Below, piece after piece: positions 24,699 to 32,795 of a stretch of 64,000 nucleotides of DNA; positions within the stretch are counted from its first letter, which is position 1; every line of letters starts with the position of its first letter. The stretch is taken from the NCBI RefSeq assembly GCF_002797975.1, contig NZ_PGET01000001.1, forward strand, positions 496,001 through 560,000, written 5' to 3'. The notes under the pieces are model-generated. The model was not told the origin of the DNA. It made no database searches and was given only the letters and a program-made list of their open reading frames with translations. The position numbers and the translations under genes were made by a program. This stretch comes from [Clostridium] celerecrescens 18A (GTDB lineage Bacteria; Bacillota; Clostridia; Lachnospirales; Lachnospiraceae).

Positions 24699-25637
24699 TC
24701 ACTTTAAGGCATCTACAATCGTGTTAATATTAGCTTTTACGGTCAGGATATAAGTGTTGGCTCCTGACTGGGCATCGCCCAGGGAGTCGGAATAAAGCTC
24801 CCCTCCGATGGAAACATCAAAGCCCTTCGCTTTTACCGCAGCCTGCAGCGCTTCAATAGTTTTCGGCGGCACGGAAGATTCTACAAAAATTGCCTTTATC
24901 TGCCGTTCCACAATGAAATTGGCCAGATCACTTACATCGGCGGTACCTGCTTCCGCATCGGTGCTGATGCCCTGCAGACCCCGCACCTCAAAGTCATAGG
25001 CTTTGCCAAAGTATTGAAACGCATCGTGAGCGGTCACCAGAACGCGCTGTTTTTCCGGCAGCTCATCAGCCCGGCCGCGAATGTACGTATCCGTCTCATC
25101 AAGCTCTTTTAAGTAAGCGTCCAGATTTGCATCATAGTCCGCCTTTCCAGTGGGATCGGCGTCTGTTAATCCTTTTGCAACGGTTTTAGCCGCATCCTTC
25201 CATAGGGAAACATCGAACCAGATATGAGGATCGTGGATGGAGTTGTCATCCTCCCATGCCAGAAGCCTGGATTCGTCTAAGCCCTTTTCAATACAGATGA
25301 CTGCCGATCCCTGGTTTGACAGGCTTTCAAATATTTCCCCCATTTTTCCTTCTAGATGCAGGCCGTTATACACTACCACATCCGCTTTCTGCATCAGGGA
25401 GACATCTCCGGCACTGGCCTGATACAGATGCGGGTCAATTCCTGGCCCCATCAGACCGTTAACCGTAACCCGTTCTCCGCCGATGGATGAAACCAGATCA
25501 GCCAGCATGGTGGTGGTAGCAACTATATTTAATTTATCTTTTGATGAGTCTGCGTTTGCTGCCGGAGCAGAACAGCCCGTAAGCAATAAGGTGAAACTCA
25601 GGATCGTACTAAGAATGCCCTTCATTTTTTGATTCAT
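24699..25637 (-). CDS. Metal ABC transporter substrate-binding lipoprotein
   Basis: Cluster A-I metal-binding protein (MntA/TroA/ZnuA type), 312 residues. A lipoprotein signal ends at 'LLLTGC', so it is anchored to the outer face of the membrane. Metal-ligand positions are visible as His in 'GIDPHLYQAS', His in 'IHDPHIWFD', Glu in 'IFVESSV' and Asp in 'ELYSDSLGD', the His-His-Glu-Asp set that favours Mn2+ or Fe2+ over Zn2+. No His-rich loop typical of ZnuA is present. The ATG at 25637 follows AGGAGG; the 30 codons upstream are not needed. Confidence 0.93.
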   Translation of the reverse strand: MNQKMKGILSTILSFTLLLTGCSAPAANADSSKDKLNIVATTTMLADLVSSIGGERVTVNGLMGPGIDPHLYQASAGDVSLMQKADVVVYNGLHLEGKMGEIFESLSNQGSAVICIEKGLDESRLLAWEDDNSIHDPHIWFDVSLWKDAAKTVAKGLTDADPTGKADYDANLDAYLKELDETDTYIRGRADELPEKQRVLVTAHDAFQYFGKAYDFEVRGLQGISTDAEAGTADVSDLANFIVERQIKAIFVESSVPPKTIEALQAAVKAKGFDVSIGGELYSDSLGDAQSGANTYILTVKANINTIVDALK

Positions 25638-25674
25638 GAGAAACCTCCTAAAAATATATTTGATGTTATACCCC

Positions 25675-26322
25675 CTATGTCTCGTCAACATAGATTTGAC
25701 AGGCGGCCTTATAACTGATTTGGACACGTCTTCCTTCCAGGTCGAGGGTCAGCGGCCCTTCGTATGCAGCAGCTTCTATAATGCGGACAGAGCATCCAAT
25801 GGTGATTCCGCTTTCCTGCAGATAGTCTAACAGTTCCTTTTCTTCCTTTACACGCCGGATATGGGAAGCCGCACCCATAGGAAGCAGGTTCAAGGTCAGC
25901 AGCGGAGCGTGATCGATTTGACCGTCAGGATGGGGAATTGCGCTGCCGTGGGGGCAATAGGCCGGGTAATTCAGAAATTTATCCAGACGGGCGGTCAGCC
26001 GTGACGGGGTGATATGCTCAAGCAGTTCCGCGTCTTCATGCGCCTCACTCCACGAGTAGCCAAGATGGCGCATCAGGAAGACCTCCCAGAGCCGGTGACC
26101 CCGCACCAGCGAAATTGCAACCTGAATTCCCTCAGGCGTCAGGCATGAACCTTTGTAAGGCTCATAATGGATTAACCCCTCCCGCTTCAGCTTACCAAGC
26201 ATCTCCGTCACAGAAGCGGGGGCGATCTGCAAAGTTTCAGCAATCTGCTTATTGCTTACCAGCTCTTCCATACCGCCGAGCTTATAAATAGCTTTTAAAT
26301 AATCTTCTTTGTTTGGTGTCAT
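25675..26322 (-). CDS. mntR: DtxR/MntR family metal-dependent repressor with FeoA-like domain
   Basis: A 215-residue repressor: winged helix (1-65, 'SNKQIAETLQIAPASVTEMLGKL'), dimerisation and metal-binding domain (66-140, 'HEDAELLEHITP', 'CPHGSAIP') and a C-terminal SH3/FeoA-like domain (about 145-215). With metal bound it should repress its own operon; two DtxR-type sites sit at the upstream promoter. It is the second translated gene of the operon, after a 34-residue peptide, and is followed by the lipoprotein gene 37 bases on. Whether Mn2+ or Fe2+ is the co-repressor is not settled by sequence. Confidence 0.9.
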   Translation of the reverse strand: MTPNKEDYLKAIYKLGGMEELVSNKQIAETLQIAPASVTEMLGKLKREGLIHYEPYKGSCLTPEGIQVAISLVRGHRLWEVFLMRHLGYSWSEAHEDAELLEHITPSRLTARLDKFLNYPAYCPHGSAIPHPDGQIDHAPLLTLNLLPMGAASHIRRVKEEKELLDYLQESGITIGCSVRIIEAAAYEGPLTLDLEGRRVQISYKAACQIYVDET

Positions 26323-26400
26323 TTTATCTTCCTCCGTTTTAGATATATAAGCCCCGCCATCTGCGTGGGTAATGTAATTGTTTTAAGAGTAAAAGGTCTT

Positions 26401-26505
26401 TTATACCGCTAGTATTTTCACAATTCCCCCAATCAGCAGGATAAGGGCGGTTACTATTAAAGTAGGTATTTTGCTGCGGAAGAGCTGTTTAGTATAAGTA
26501 TCCAT
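26401..26505 (-). CDS. 34-residue single-pass membrane peptide in the mntR operon leader
   Basis: A short frame between the promoter and mntR. It has an excellent ribosome site (AGGAGG, six bases before the ATG at 26505) and encodes a short charged N-terminus (MDTYTKQLFRSKIP) followed by one hydrophobic helix (TLIVTALILLIGGIVKI). No database family is recognised from memory. Its place as first gene of a metal-uptake operon suggests a role in metal transport control, comparable in position and size to small metal-regulated proteins such as MntS, though without visible similarity. Likely membrane-embedded; function unknown. Confidence 0.65.
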   Translation of the reverse strand: MDTYTKQLFRSKIPTLIVTALILLIGGIVKILAV

Positions 26506-26539
26506 AAATTTCCTCCTGTTGTGTTATCGTGTTTTTAAT

Positions 26540-26593
26540 TTTAGGCACGCCTAAACTTTATTATATTATATGCCTAAACATCTGGAAATGCAA
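26540..26593 (-). promoter_or_regulatory. Metal-regulated promoter with DtxR-type operator
   Basis: On the minus strand TTGCAT (26593-26588), a 17-base spacer and TATAAT (26570-26565). A perfect palindrome TTTAGGC-AC-GCCTAAA (26540-26555) lies at the expected start point, and a further half site (26572-26578) lies in the spacer just upstream of the -10. Both fit DtxR/SirR-type operators, so metal-bound repressor should block the mntR-transport operon. Confidence 0.75.
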
Positions 26594-26736
26594 GTGGTTT
26601 ACACATAAAATCAAGCATTTCATGATTCAGGTCTGTTAGGGGAGGGAAATAACGTTTCCCTTGGCTAATTTATGAGACCTAAGCAGAAAGTGTTACGAAT
26701 ACACTATATAAAGTTAAAAAAACAGAGGATGAATTA

Positions 26737-27228
26737 ATGAGCCAACTTCCGCCTCAGGAGTTCCGTACCGTCCGGGGTTATGAACTGAAAAAACAAAACG
26801 AGAGCAGACTCACACCTGCTCTTGAGGATTATCTTGAAATGACGTACCGATTATGCATGGAAGAAAGCTGCACTCGCATTAACAGACTTTCTGGTCTGCT
26901 CCACGTCCGCCCATCGTCTGCGTCAAAGATGGTAGCCAAGCTTGTCCAGCTTGGTTATCTGAGATACGATAGCCTTGAAAATATCCTGCTGACTGATGAG
27001 GGAAAGTTAACCGGCAATTATCTGCTGGAACGTCATAATGTTTTGGAACGTTTTTTTACCATGCTTAAAAGTCCGCGCCCTTTGGAAGAAGCAGAATTGG
27101 TTGAACACATGCTGGGGGATTTGACTATATTGGAGATAAAGGTGCTGATGGAGTTTTTTATCCAAAACCCGGATATAGGAAAACAGTTTGAGAATTTTAG
27201 GAATATGGTTAACTGTACTAAAGAATAA
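26737..27228 (+). CDS. Second DtxR/MntR-like regulator, divergent from the metal operon
   Basis: A 163-residue protein with an N-terminal tail of about 25 residues, a winged helix ('INRLSGLLHVRPSSASKMVAKLV') and a short dimerisation domain ('LEEAELVEHMLGD'). It lacks the SH3/FeoA domain of the neighbouring mntR product, so it belongs to the short MntR-like group. Some metal ligands of classical MntR appear altered, for example no CxxHG motif. It is transcribed away from the metal operon, about 145 bases from that promoter. Its target is unknown; it may sense a second ion or fine-tune the same operon. Confidence 0.85.
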   Translation: MSQLPPQEFRTVRGYELKKQNESRLTPALEDYLEMTYRLCMEESCTRINRLSGLLHVRPSSASKMVAKLVQLGYLRYDSLENILLTDEGKLTGNYLLERHNVLERFFTMLKSPRPLEEAELVEHMLGDLTILEIKVLMEFFIQNPDIGKQFENFRNMVNCTKE

Positions 27229-27348
27229 ATGTTCTGAAGGATTGCAGCAACGCTTGTTAGTTCCTATTATTGCCTATGGTAATCGGAATATCATAACGCT
27301 GTTCTTACATAAATTAAGCAGGCTTTCTGCCTGCCCGGAAGGCAGAAA

Positions 27349-27383
27349 AACCACATGCCCTTTCGAATTCCGGGCATGTGGTT
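27349..27383. terminator. Bidirectional hairpin between regulator and antiporter
   Basis: AACCACATGCCC (27349-27360) pairs perfectly with GGGCATGTGGTT (27372-27383). It lies between the ends of two convergent genes. T-runs are short on both strands. Confidence 0.6.
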
Positions 27384-27446
27384 GGGTTGTAAGGTACTCT
27401 GATTGACAAATAATGGAGACCACCTCATACAACCGGCACGTTTTCA

Positions 27447-28661
27447 TTACCGTTTGCCGGCCGCATGGGCTTTCGTGTGGCTGTTACTCTTTGCGAGCAG
27501 CCTTTTATAAGTTGCATCCACGCCGATTGCCCCAACTGGAGCAGTGATCAAGATCGCTAAAACAGCAACCGTCAAAATCGTATTGCCGGCCGCTACACCT
27601 GCCGCCAAAGGAAGCCCCCCGATAGCGGCCTGTACAGTTGCTTTCGGTAAATAGGCAATGGCACAAAACAGGCGCTCTTTTGCACTTATTGGGGTTTTGG
27701 CAAGGCAGAAAAACACGCCGCATATTCGGATCAGCAGGGCAATAAAGATAAGGGCGACAGCCGCAAATCCGGCCGTTGCTGCATAGCTGATATCCACTGT
27801 TGCGCCAACCAATATAAACAGCATCAATTCCGCAGCCACCCAGATTTTTGAGAATTTGCCTGACAGGCGCTTGGCTAAAATATCATACTTTTTCAGGATG
27901 GTACCGCCTAAAGCCATGACAGCAAGCAAGCCCGACATGGGCACATACGCTTTAATGGCTGTTTCAAGAGAAACCAATAGGAACGCAGTGCTTAATATAA
28001 TCAAAATCTTGACGGTATCCCGCATGTGGATGTTTTGAAACAGCTTCACCAAAACAAGACCCAGTAAAATACCGACCAGCAAGCCTGTCATAATGGAGAC
28101 AGGTATTTTTATAAGGCTTATGGCATTAAAGCTGCTTCCCTCGTACATACCCATAAATGATGTAAAAAGGACTATGACATAAATGTCGTCAACAGATGCT
28201 CCGGCCATGATAAGCTGCGGAATGCTCTTTTCCCTGCCATAGCCATGTTCCATCAGCTTTAACATTTTAGGTACGATAACTGCCGGGGAGACCGCACCGA
28301 GCACCGTTCCCATAATAGCTGCTTCCAAATGAGAAATGGGGAAGAACATAGGTGCAAAAATAGTAGTGGCGGCTATTTCAAAACTTGCCGGAATGAAGCA
28401 CATAAGGATTGCCGGACGGCCGACCTTCTTTAAATCCTTAATATCCAGCGCGAGCCCTGCCCTTGTAAGGATCACGATCAGGGCAATTTGTCTCAAATCT
28501 GCAGAAACATTCAACAGTTCCGGCGCGATTAAATTCAGCGCATACGGCCCCAAGACAATGCCGGTGAGAAGCATGCCTAAAAGGCCGGGGAGTTTTAGTT
28601 TCTGCATGGTTCCGCTTAATATCATGCCGCAAAGAACCATCATTGCAAGACTGAAAAGCAT
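27447..28661 (-). CDS. Cation:proton antiporter (CPA family) under fluoride riboswitch
   Basis: A 404-residue membrane protein with about 11-12 hydrophobic segments, of the Na+/H+ exchanger type. 'GLLGMLLTGIVLGPYAL' and 'LTRAGLALD' are typical of the family, and the acidic ion-site pair is in 'GASVDDIYVIVL'. The start is the ATG at 28661 behind AAAGGAGG; a long in-frame extension to 28862 is leader sequence that includes the riboswitch. Regulation: fluoride-sensing RNA followed by a terminator immediately upstream. Antiporters are among known gene classes under this riboswitch, so the protein probably helps the cell survive fluoride or the linked proton load. Confidence 0.9.
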   Translation of the reverse strand: MLFSLAMMVLCGMILSGTMQKLKLPGLLGMLLTGIVLGPYALNLIAPELLNVSADLRQIALIVILTRAGLALDIKDLKKVGRPAILMCFIPASFEIAATTIFAPMFFPISHLEAAIMGTVLGAVSPAVIVPKMLKLMEHGYGREKSIPQLIMAGASVDDIYVIVLFTSFMGMYEGSSFNAISLIKIPVSIMTGLLVGILLGLVLVKLFQNIHMRDTVKILIILSTAFLLVSLETAIKAYVPMSGLLAVMALGGTILKKYDILAKRLSGKFSKIWVAAELMLFILVGATVDISYAATAGFAAVALIFIALLIRICGVFFCLAKTPISAKERLFCAIAYLPKATVQAAIGGLPLAAGVAAGNTILTVAVLAILITAPVGAIGVDATYKRLLAKSNSHTKAHAAGKR

Positions 28662-28687
28662 ATATATCCTCCTTTGTGCAGAAATGC

Positions 28688-28735
28688 AAAAAAGCTGACA
28701 CTTCTGCAATGAAATTATTGCAGAAGTCATCAGCT
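28688..28735 (-). terminator. Riboswitch expression platform: intrinsic terminator before the antiporter gene
   Basis: On the minus strand the hairpin arms AAGCTGATGACTTCTGCAAT (28735-28716) and ATTGCAGAAGTGTCAGCTT (28710-28692) are followed by six T's (28693-28688). The left arm includes the 3' strand of the aptamer, so aptamer folding and terminator formation exclude each other. Confidence 0.85.
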
Positions 28736-28786
28736 TAATAAGCGGTTCGGCTATAATCAGCACGGGGAGAACTTCATTCCCTTGAG
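28720..28786 (-). ncRNA. Fluoride riboswitch (crcB motif) aptamer
   Basis: On the minus strand GGGA-AUGAAGUUC-UCCC (28781-28765) forms P2, and GAAGU pairs with ACUUC in the 3' element GCUGAUGACUUCU. GCUUAUUAAGC is the small P3 hairpin directly before UGAUGAC, and AACCGC precedes it, all as in the crcB consensus (GUUC-CC, AACCGC, GCUGAUGAC). An optional extra hairpin (GCUGAUUAUAGC) sits between P2 and P3. The usual GGAGU/ACUCC pair is here GAAGU/ACUUC, a compensatory change that supports the fold. The promoter start point falls at its 5' end. Confidence 0.85.
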
Positions 28787-28788
28787 CT

Positions 28789-28817
28789 ATTATAACGGAA
28801 ACGGGTGAAAATTTCAA
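28789..28817 (-). promoter_or_regulatory. Promoter of riboswitch-antiporter transcript
   Basis: On the minus strand TTGAAA (28817-28812), a 17-base spacer and TATAAT (28794-28789). Transcription would start within about 8 bases of the aptamer. Confidence 0.75.
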
Positions 28818-28916
28818 GGTATAAATCATAATTCTTAAAATCCGTAAAATCCTCTTCCCCATATCTTATTAGAATACAAAGTATCGCATCAGATAATCTT
28901 ATCAAGATCCAAATCA

Positions 28917-31115
28917 CTAATCCCTGTTTAAAAACTGTTCATTATACATCTTCTGCGCATGATCCAATGCTACTTTTGGGGATTGAACATTGCTGTAAGC
29001 ATTTTTCACCGCCATACCGATAATACTCAAAAAACGGCGCTCATCGAATGGAAAACCGGACAACTCAGGCACCCGCCGTCCTCTGGCCATTACAAAACAG
29101 TCCTTTGCAAAATTTAACCACGGATAAGAATTGACAATTTCATAATTTTCATAAGATTTCTTACAGGGAGATACGCTCCCCAGCAATGTTTCGGCGGAAG
29201 CGATTGTTTCACTGCATATCCAGCGGATAAAGGACAATGCCTCATTGGACCGGCGGCTGTATTTTGAAACGCCGAGAGTTCCGCCGCCAATGACTGGGTT
29301 GCCGCCAGGAACCAGAGCATAGCCGATGTTTCCCACAACCTTAGAAGTTGAACTGAGCAGATCAGAGGCATAGTTGCTGTACAGCAGGGTCATTGCAATG
29401 TTTCCGCCGGCAAAAGAGGTGGCGGTATTGGTCCACCAGGAATTATACTTTGGACTGGAATAATTGCGGATCTCCACAAGCTGTTCCAATGCCCGGACTG
29501 CAGCCGGGGAATTCAGGGCCACATTGTAGTGTTCGTCATACAGATTGTCCTGATAACTGAAAAAGCGGGCTAAAAATTCAGAGCCTGCAACTCCGGTGGA
29601 ACCAAGGGTGAGAGTGGCCCCATAATCCACAGGGGATGCCGGGTTTAAGGATTTTGTAAAAAACGCGGCAATCCGGTTGAACTTATCAAAAGTGTCCGGC
29701 GGAAGCAGTTCTTCCCGGTATTTTTCAAAGTACGTGCGGCGGTAAATAGGGTCATTGAACAAATCTTTTCTGTAAAACAGAAGCTGCATACTTGGGGAGG
29801 TGGGCAATGCATAAACATGTCCGTTGATCATTGAAAACGGTTCAATGGTGCCGTCTATAAATTCATTGAGACATTGGGCGACCGAAGGATCAATTCCATC
29901 AAGTGGCTGTAAAATTTTTTCTGCAAACCAGGATAACCAGGTCACATCCAAACGCAGGATATCGAATACGGAGTCCTTTGACATGTTTGTAAAAGCTTCA
30001 TAGATTTCATCGTAGGAATAAATGGTAATATTGACCGGTATCCCTGTTTTTTGTGTATATAGGCGGGAAAGGCTGCGAAGGGTGTAAGCGCTGGGGGTGT
30101 CAAGGGTCAGGATGTTTAAAGGCGATTTGTTATCGCTGTAGATGATGTTTGAAAACCAATCACGGAAACCTGAATTTTCAAGAATTCTTTTCTCCGGATA
30201 TTTACCTGAAAGATCATTTTCAATAAGGGTTTCTGCAGCGATTTTTCCCAACTGGCGGTAATTCAGTTCGTATTTATCAAAGTCCTTTTCAGGTAAGGTA
30301 AATACAGGAGAAACGGTGTGTATATTTAAGCTGAGCTCCGGATAAAAGGTATTATGTATATCTTTTACAGATTCAGCAAAACCGTAATTGGATATAAAAA
30401 TGGCCTGGGGCGTGGAATCGTGGAAGATCTGCATAACGTTCTGCAGTTTCCTGTATGAGTCCGTTTGTATGTGGGACACGGAACAGGAGGAGTTCTTCAT
30501 CGTGTCCATAAAGCCGTCATAAAATGCGAGCTCATTGGACAGACGAAGACTGCCGGTCAAAATACAGATATTTGTATATATCTTTTCCAAAGCCTTCTTT
30601 GCTAATTCTTTTCCGGCCTGTCCATAATTGAATCCAATATATTTACAGGATATATCAGGATCCCGCTCAATGAAAATGATATTTTCCCGGATCTTTTTCT
30701 TTCCATCCAGGTAAGGAATATAGTCTGACTGGGAGGTAAAGGAAGTAAATGATGCAATTCCGGCAGGCATAAGGGAACGAATGTCCTGTAAGGCATTGAT
30801 CTCAGCATCCGGCTGATCGTCATTGGTGAGATACTGGCATACGGAATAATTATGATTTTCGGCATACGCCTTAAAACTCATAAAAAAATCAAGGTATTGT
30901 TTGGAACGCAGGTTTGGGAGAATAACGGCCAATAAATCGGAGCGTCCCTTGCGCAGTAATTTGGCTCTTTCATTGGGGATATATCCAAGTGAGGCAGCGG
31001 CATCCATTACCTGTTTTATTTTCTCGCTGCTGACGTTGCCTTTTTCGTTTAGAACATTTGAAACAGTTCCCTGGGCAACACCGGCGGCCCTGGCAATATC
31101 TTTAATAGTAACCAT
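28917..31115 (-). CDS. LacI-type regulator fused to a type 2 solute-binding domain
   Basis: A 732-residue protein with three parts: a LacI helix-turn-helix (1-55, 'TIKDIARAAGVAQGTVSNVLN'), a LacI/periplasmic-binding type 1 domain (about 60-315) and a complete-looking family 1 extracellular solute-binding domain (about 330-730, with 'SVFDILRLDVTWLSWFAE' and 'GNIAMTLLYSNYASDLL'). There is no signal peptide, so the binding domain senses sugar inside the cell. It is transcribed away from a sugar ABC operon whose own lipoprotein has the same fold as its C-terminal part. It probably regulates that operon through the operators at 31211-31276. Such fusions are known in Lachnospiraceae genomes but are far longer than the usual 330-residue LacI proteins. 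Confidence 0.9.
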   Translation of the reverse strand: MVTIKDIARAAGVAQGTVSNVLNEKGNVSSEKIKQVMDAAASLGYIPNERAKLLRKGRSDLLAVILPNLRSKQYLDFFMSFKAYAENHNYSVCQYLTNDDQPDAEINALQDIRSLMPAGIASFTSFTSQSDYIPYLDGKKKIRENIIFIERDPDISCKYIGFNYGQAGKELAKKALEKIYTNICILTGSLRLSNELAFYDGFMDTMKNSSCSVSHIQTDSYRKLQNVMQIFHDSTPQAIFISNYGFAESVKDIHNTFYPELSLNIHTVSPVFTLPEKDFDKYELNYRQLGKIAAETLIENDLSGKYPEKRILENSGFRDWFSNIIYSDNKSPLNILTLDTPSAYTLRSLSRLYTQKTGIPVNITIYSYDEIYEAFTNMSKDSVFDILRLDVTWLSWFAEKILQPLDGIDPSVAQCLNEFIDGTIEPFSMINGHVYALPTSPSMQLLFYRKDLFNDPIYRRTYFEKYREELLPPDTFDKFNRIAAFFTKSLNPASPVDYGATLTLGSTGVAGSEFLARFFSYQDNLYDEHYNVALNSPAAVRALEQLVEIRNYSSPKYNSWWTNTATSFAGGNIAMTLLYSNYASDLLSSTSKVVGNIGYALVPGGNPVIGGGTLGVSKYSRRSNEALSFIRWICSETIASAETLLGSVSPCKKSYENYEIVNSYPWLNFAKDCFVMARGRRVPELSGFPFDERRFLSIIGMAVKNAYSNVQSPKVALDHAQKMYNEQFLNRD

Positions 31116-31210
31116 AAAATACCTCCATAATTTACCAAAAACAAATGATTATCTATAGTATAACATATATAACATAAAATAAAACCTCTTTTTAAATGTG
31201 AAAAACAAAC

Positions 31211-31226
31211 ATTAAAACGTATTAAT
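31211..31226. promoter_or_regulatory. Candidate LacI-type operator 1
   Basis: ATTAAAACGTATTAAT is a pseudo-palindrome with a central ACGT and ATTAA/TTAAT arms. It lies between the divergent fusion-regulator and ABC operon genes, 51 bases (about five helical turns) from the second site. Confidence 0.5.
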
Positions 31227-31262
31227 ATTTGAAAATATTGTATGAAGTACATAAAAATAATA

Positions 31263-31291
31263 TTGACACGTTTCAATCACTGTGATAAACT
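31263..31291 (+). promoter_or_regulatory. ABC operon promoter with overlapping LacI-type operator 2
   Basis: TTGACA (31263-31268), a 17-base spacer and TAAACT (31286-31291). TTGACACGTTTCAA (31263-31276) is a pseudo-palindrome centred on ACGT that covers the -35, as expected for LacI repression. Confidence 0.7.
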
Positions 31292-31333
31292 ACCCATGTA
31301 AACATCAATTGTTGAATTTAAGGAGGGGTTGTT

Positions 31334-32731
31334 TTGAAAAAAATGAGACATTTATCTGCGATCACATTGGCAATGGTCATGGCTGCAGCAGGAGTATTAA
31401 CTGGCTGCGGCGGCAATTCAACAGGTGCAACAAAGGCAGAGCAAACGGAAACAAAAGCCGAGTCAGCCTCGGCGGATACAGATTCTGCAAAGGCAGAGAC
31501 TCAGGGAAATACGGGGGATGCATTGCGCCTGACTTTCTACTATCCGGTCAACGTAGGCGGATCAGCAGCACAGCTTATTGAGAAAATCTGCACGGATTTT
31601 AACCTGGAGAATCCAGATATTGTTGTTGAACCGGTTTATACAGGAAACTATGACGACACCGTTACAAAAATCCAGACGGCCGTACAGGGAGGAACTCCGC
31701 CGGATGTGTTTGTAAGCCTGGCGACCCAGAGATTTACCATGTCATCTACAGGTATGGCTATGCCGCTGGATGATTTTATTGCAGCTGACGGAGAAGAAGG
31801 AAAATCATTCATCGCAGACTTTCTTCCCGGATTTATGGAAGACTCCTATGTAGATGGAAAGATTTATTCCATTCCCTTCCAGAGAAGTACGGAGATCCTC
31901 TATTATAACAAAGACTTGTTTAAGGAAGCCGGACTTGATCCGGAGAAGCCGCCCAGAACCTGGGAGGAGCTGGCGGATTATGCGGTGAAGCTGACAAACG
32001 GCGACCATTATGGCGTTGGCATCGCTTTGAATTCCGGCTCTGCCCAGTGGACGTTTACAGGATTTGCATTACAGAACAGCAAAGACGGTAAAAACCTCAT
32101 GAGTGAGGATGGAAAGACCGTTTACTTTAATACCCCTGAGAATGTAGAGGCCCTTCAGTTCTGGCTGGATCTCCAGAATAAATACAAATGCATGGCAGAA
32201 GGAATCGTACAATGGACCGACCTGCCCACACAGTTCCTGGCCGGAGAAGTGGCTATGATCTATCATACCACCGGAAATATGGCCAATATCAACAGCAACG
32301 CCAAGTTTGAGTTCGGTACGGCATTCCTGCCGGGACATGCACGGGATGCGGCGCCCACAGGCGGCGGAAACTTCTATATCTCAAACGGTATTGCAAAGGA
32401 GCGTGCGGATGCAGCTTGGAAATTCATTAAATTTGCTACTTCTACGGAAAGAGCTGCCCAGTGGAGCCTGGATACGGGTTATGTAGCAACCAGACAGTCT
32501 TGCTATGATACGGATCTGATGAAAGATTATTACGCAAAGGTTCCTCAGGCTTCCATCGCTTATGAGCAGCTTCCCTATGCAAAACCGGAGCTGACGACTT
32601 ATAATGCGGCTGAAATATGGAGAATTTTAAACGATAACATCCAGGCGGCGGTAGTGGGAGATATGACATCACAGGAAGCTCTCGATCAGGCCCAGGAGGA
32701 AGCAGAGGAAGTTTTAGCAGATTTTCAATAG
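31334..32731 (+). CDS. Carbohydrate ABC transporter substrate-binding lipoprotein
   Basis: Family 1 extracellular sugar-binding protein, 465 residues. The lipoprotein signal ends at 'GVLTGC', followed by a Ser/Thr/Glu/Ala-rich linker (about 25-55) and the binding domain ('PPDVFVSLATQRFTM', 'VDGKIYSIPFQRSTEILYYNKDLF'). The TTG at 31334 is chosen because AGGAGGGG is five bases upstream; the ATG three codons later would be too far. It is the first gene of the operon opposite the LacI fusion regulator. The motif set is of the UgpB/glycerol-3-phosphate or oligosaccharide type; the substrate is not certain. Confidence 0.93.
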   Translation: MKKMRHLSAITLAMVMAAAGVLTGCGGNSTGATKAEQTETKAESASADTDSAKAETQGNTGDALRLTFYYPVNVGGSAAQLIEKICTDFNLENPDIVVEPVYTGNYDDTVTKIQTAVQGGTPPDVFVSLATQRFTMSSTGMAMPLDDFIAADGEEGKSFIADFLPGFMEDSYVDGKIYSIPFQRSTEILYYNKDLFKEAGLDPEKPPRTWEELADYAVKLTNGDHYGVGIALNSGSAQWTFTGFALQNSKDGKNLMSEDGKTVYFNTPENVEALQFWLDLQNKYKCMAEGIVQWTDLPTQFLAGEVAMIYHTTGNMANINSNAKFEFGTAFLPGHARDAAPTGGGNFYISNGIAKERADAAWKFIKFATSTERAAQWSLDTGYVATRQSCYDTDLMKDYYAKVPQASIAYEQLPYAKPELTTYNAAEIWRILNDNIQAAVVGDMTSQEALDQAQEEAEEVLADFQ

Positions 32732-32742
32732 TATAGGAAACC

Positions 32743-32773
32743 GAAAGGGGATTGCAGCTTGCAAACCCCTTTC
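32743..32773 (+). terminator. Intercistronic hairpin after the binding-protein gene
   Basis: GAAAGGGG (32743-32750) pairs with CCCCTTTC (32766-32773), and TTGCA/TGCAA extend the stem inside. The T-run is weak. Hairpins here commonly protect the binding-protein mRNA and reduce read-through into the permease genes. Confidence 0.6.
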
Positions 32774-32795
32774 TTTAAAGAAGGGTGACGGATCG

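Noticed and set aside
28662..28862. 67-codon N-terminal extension of the antiporter
   Set aside because: It covers the riboswitch, terminator and promoter; the ATG at 28661 has the AAAGGAGG site.
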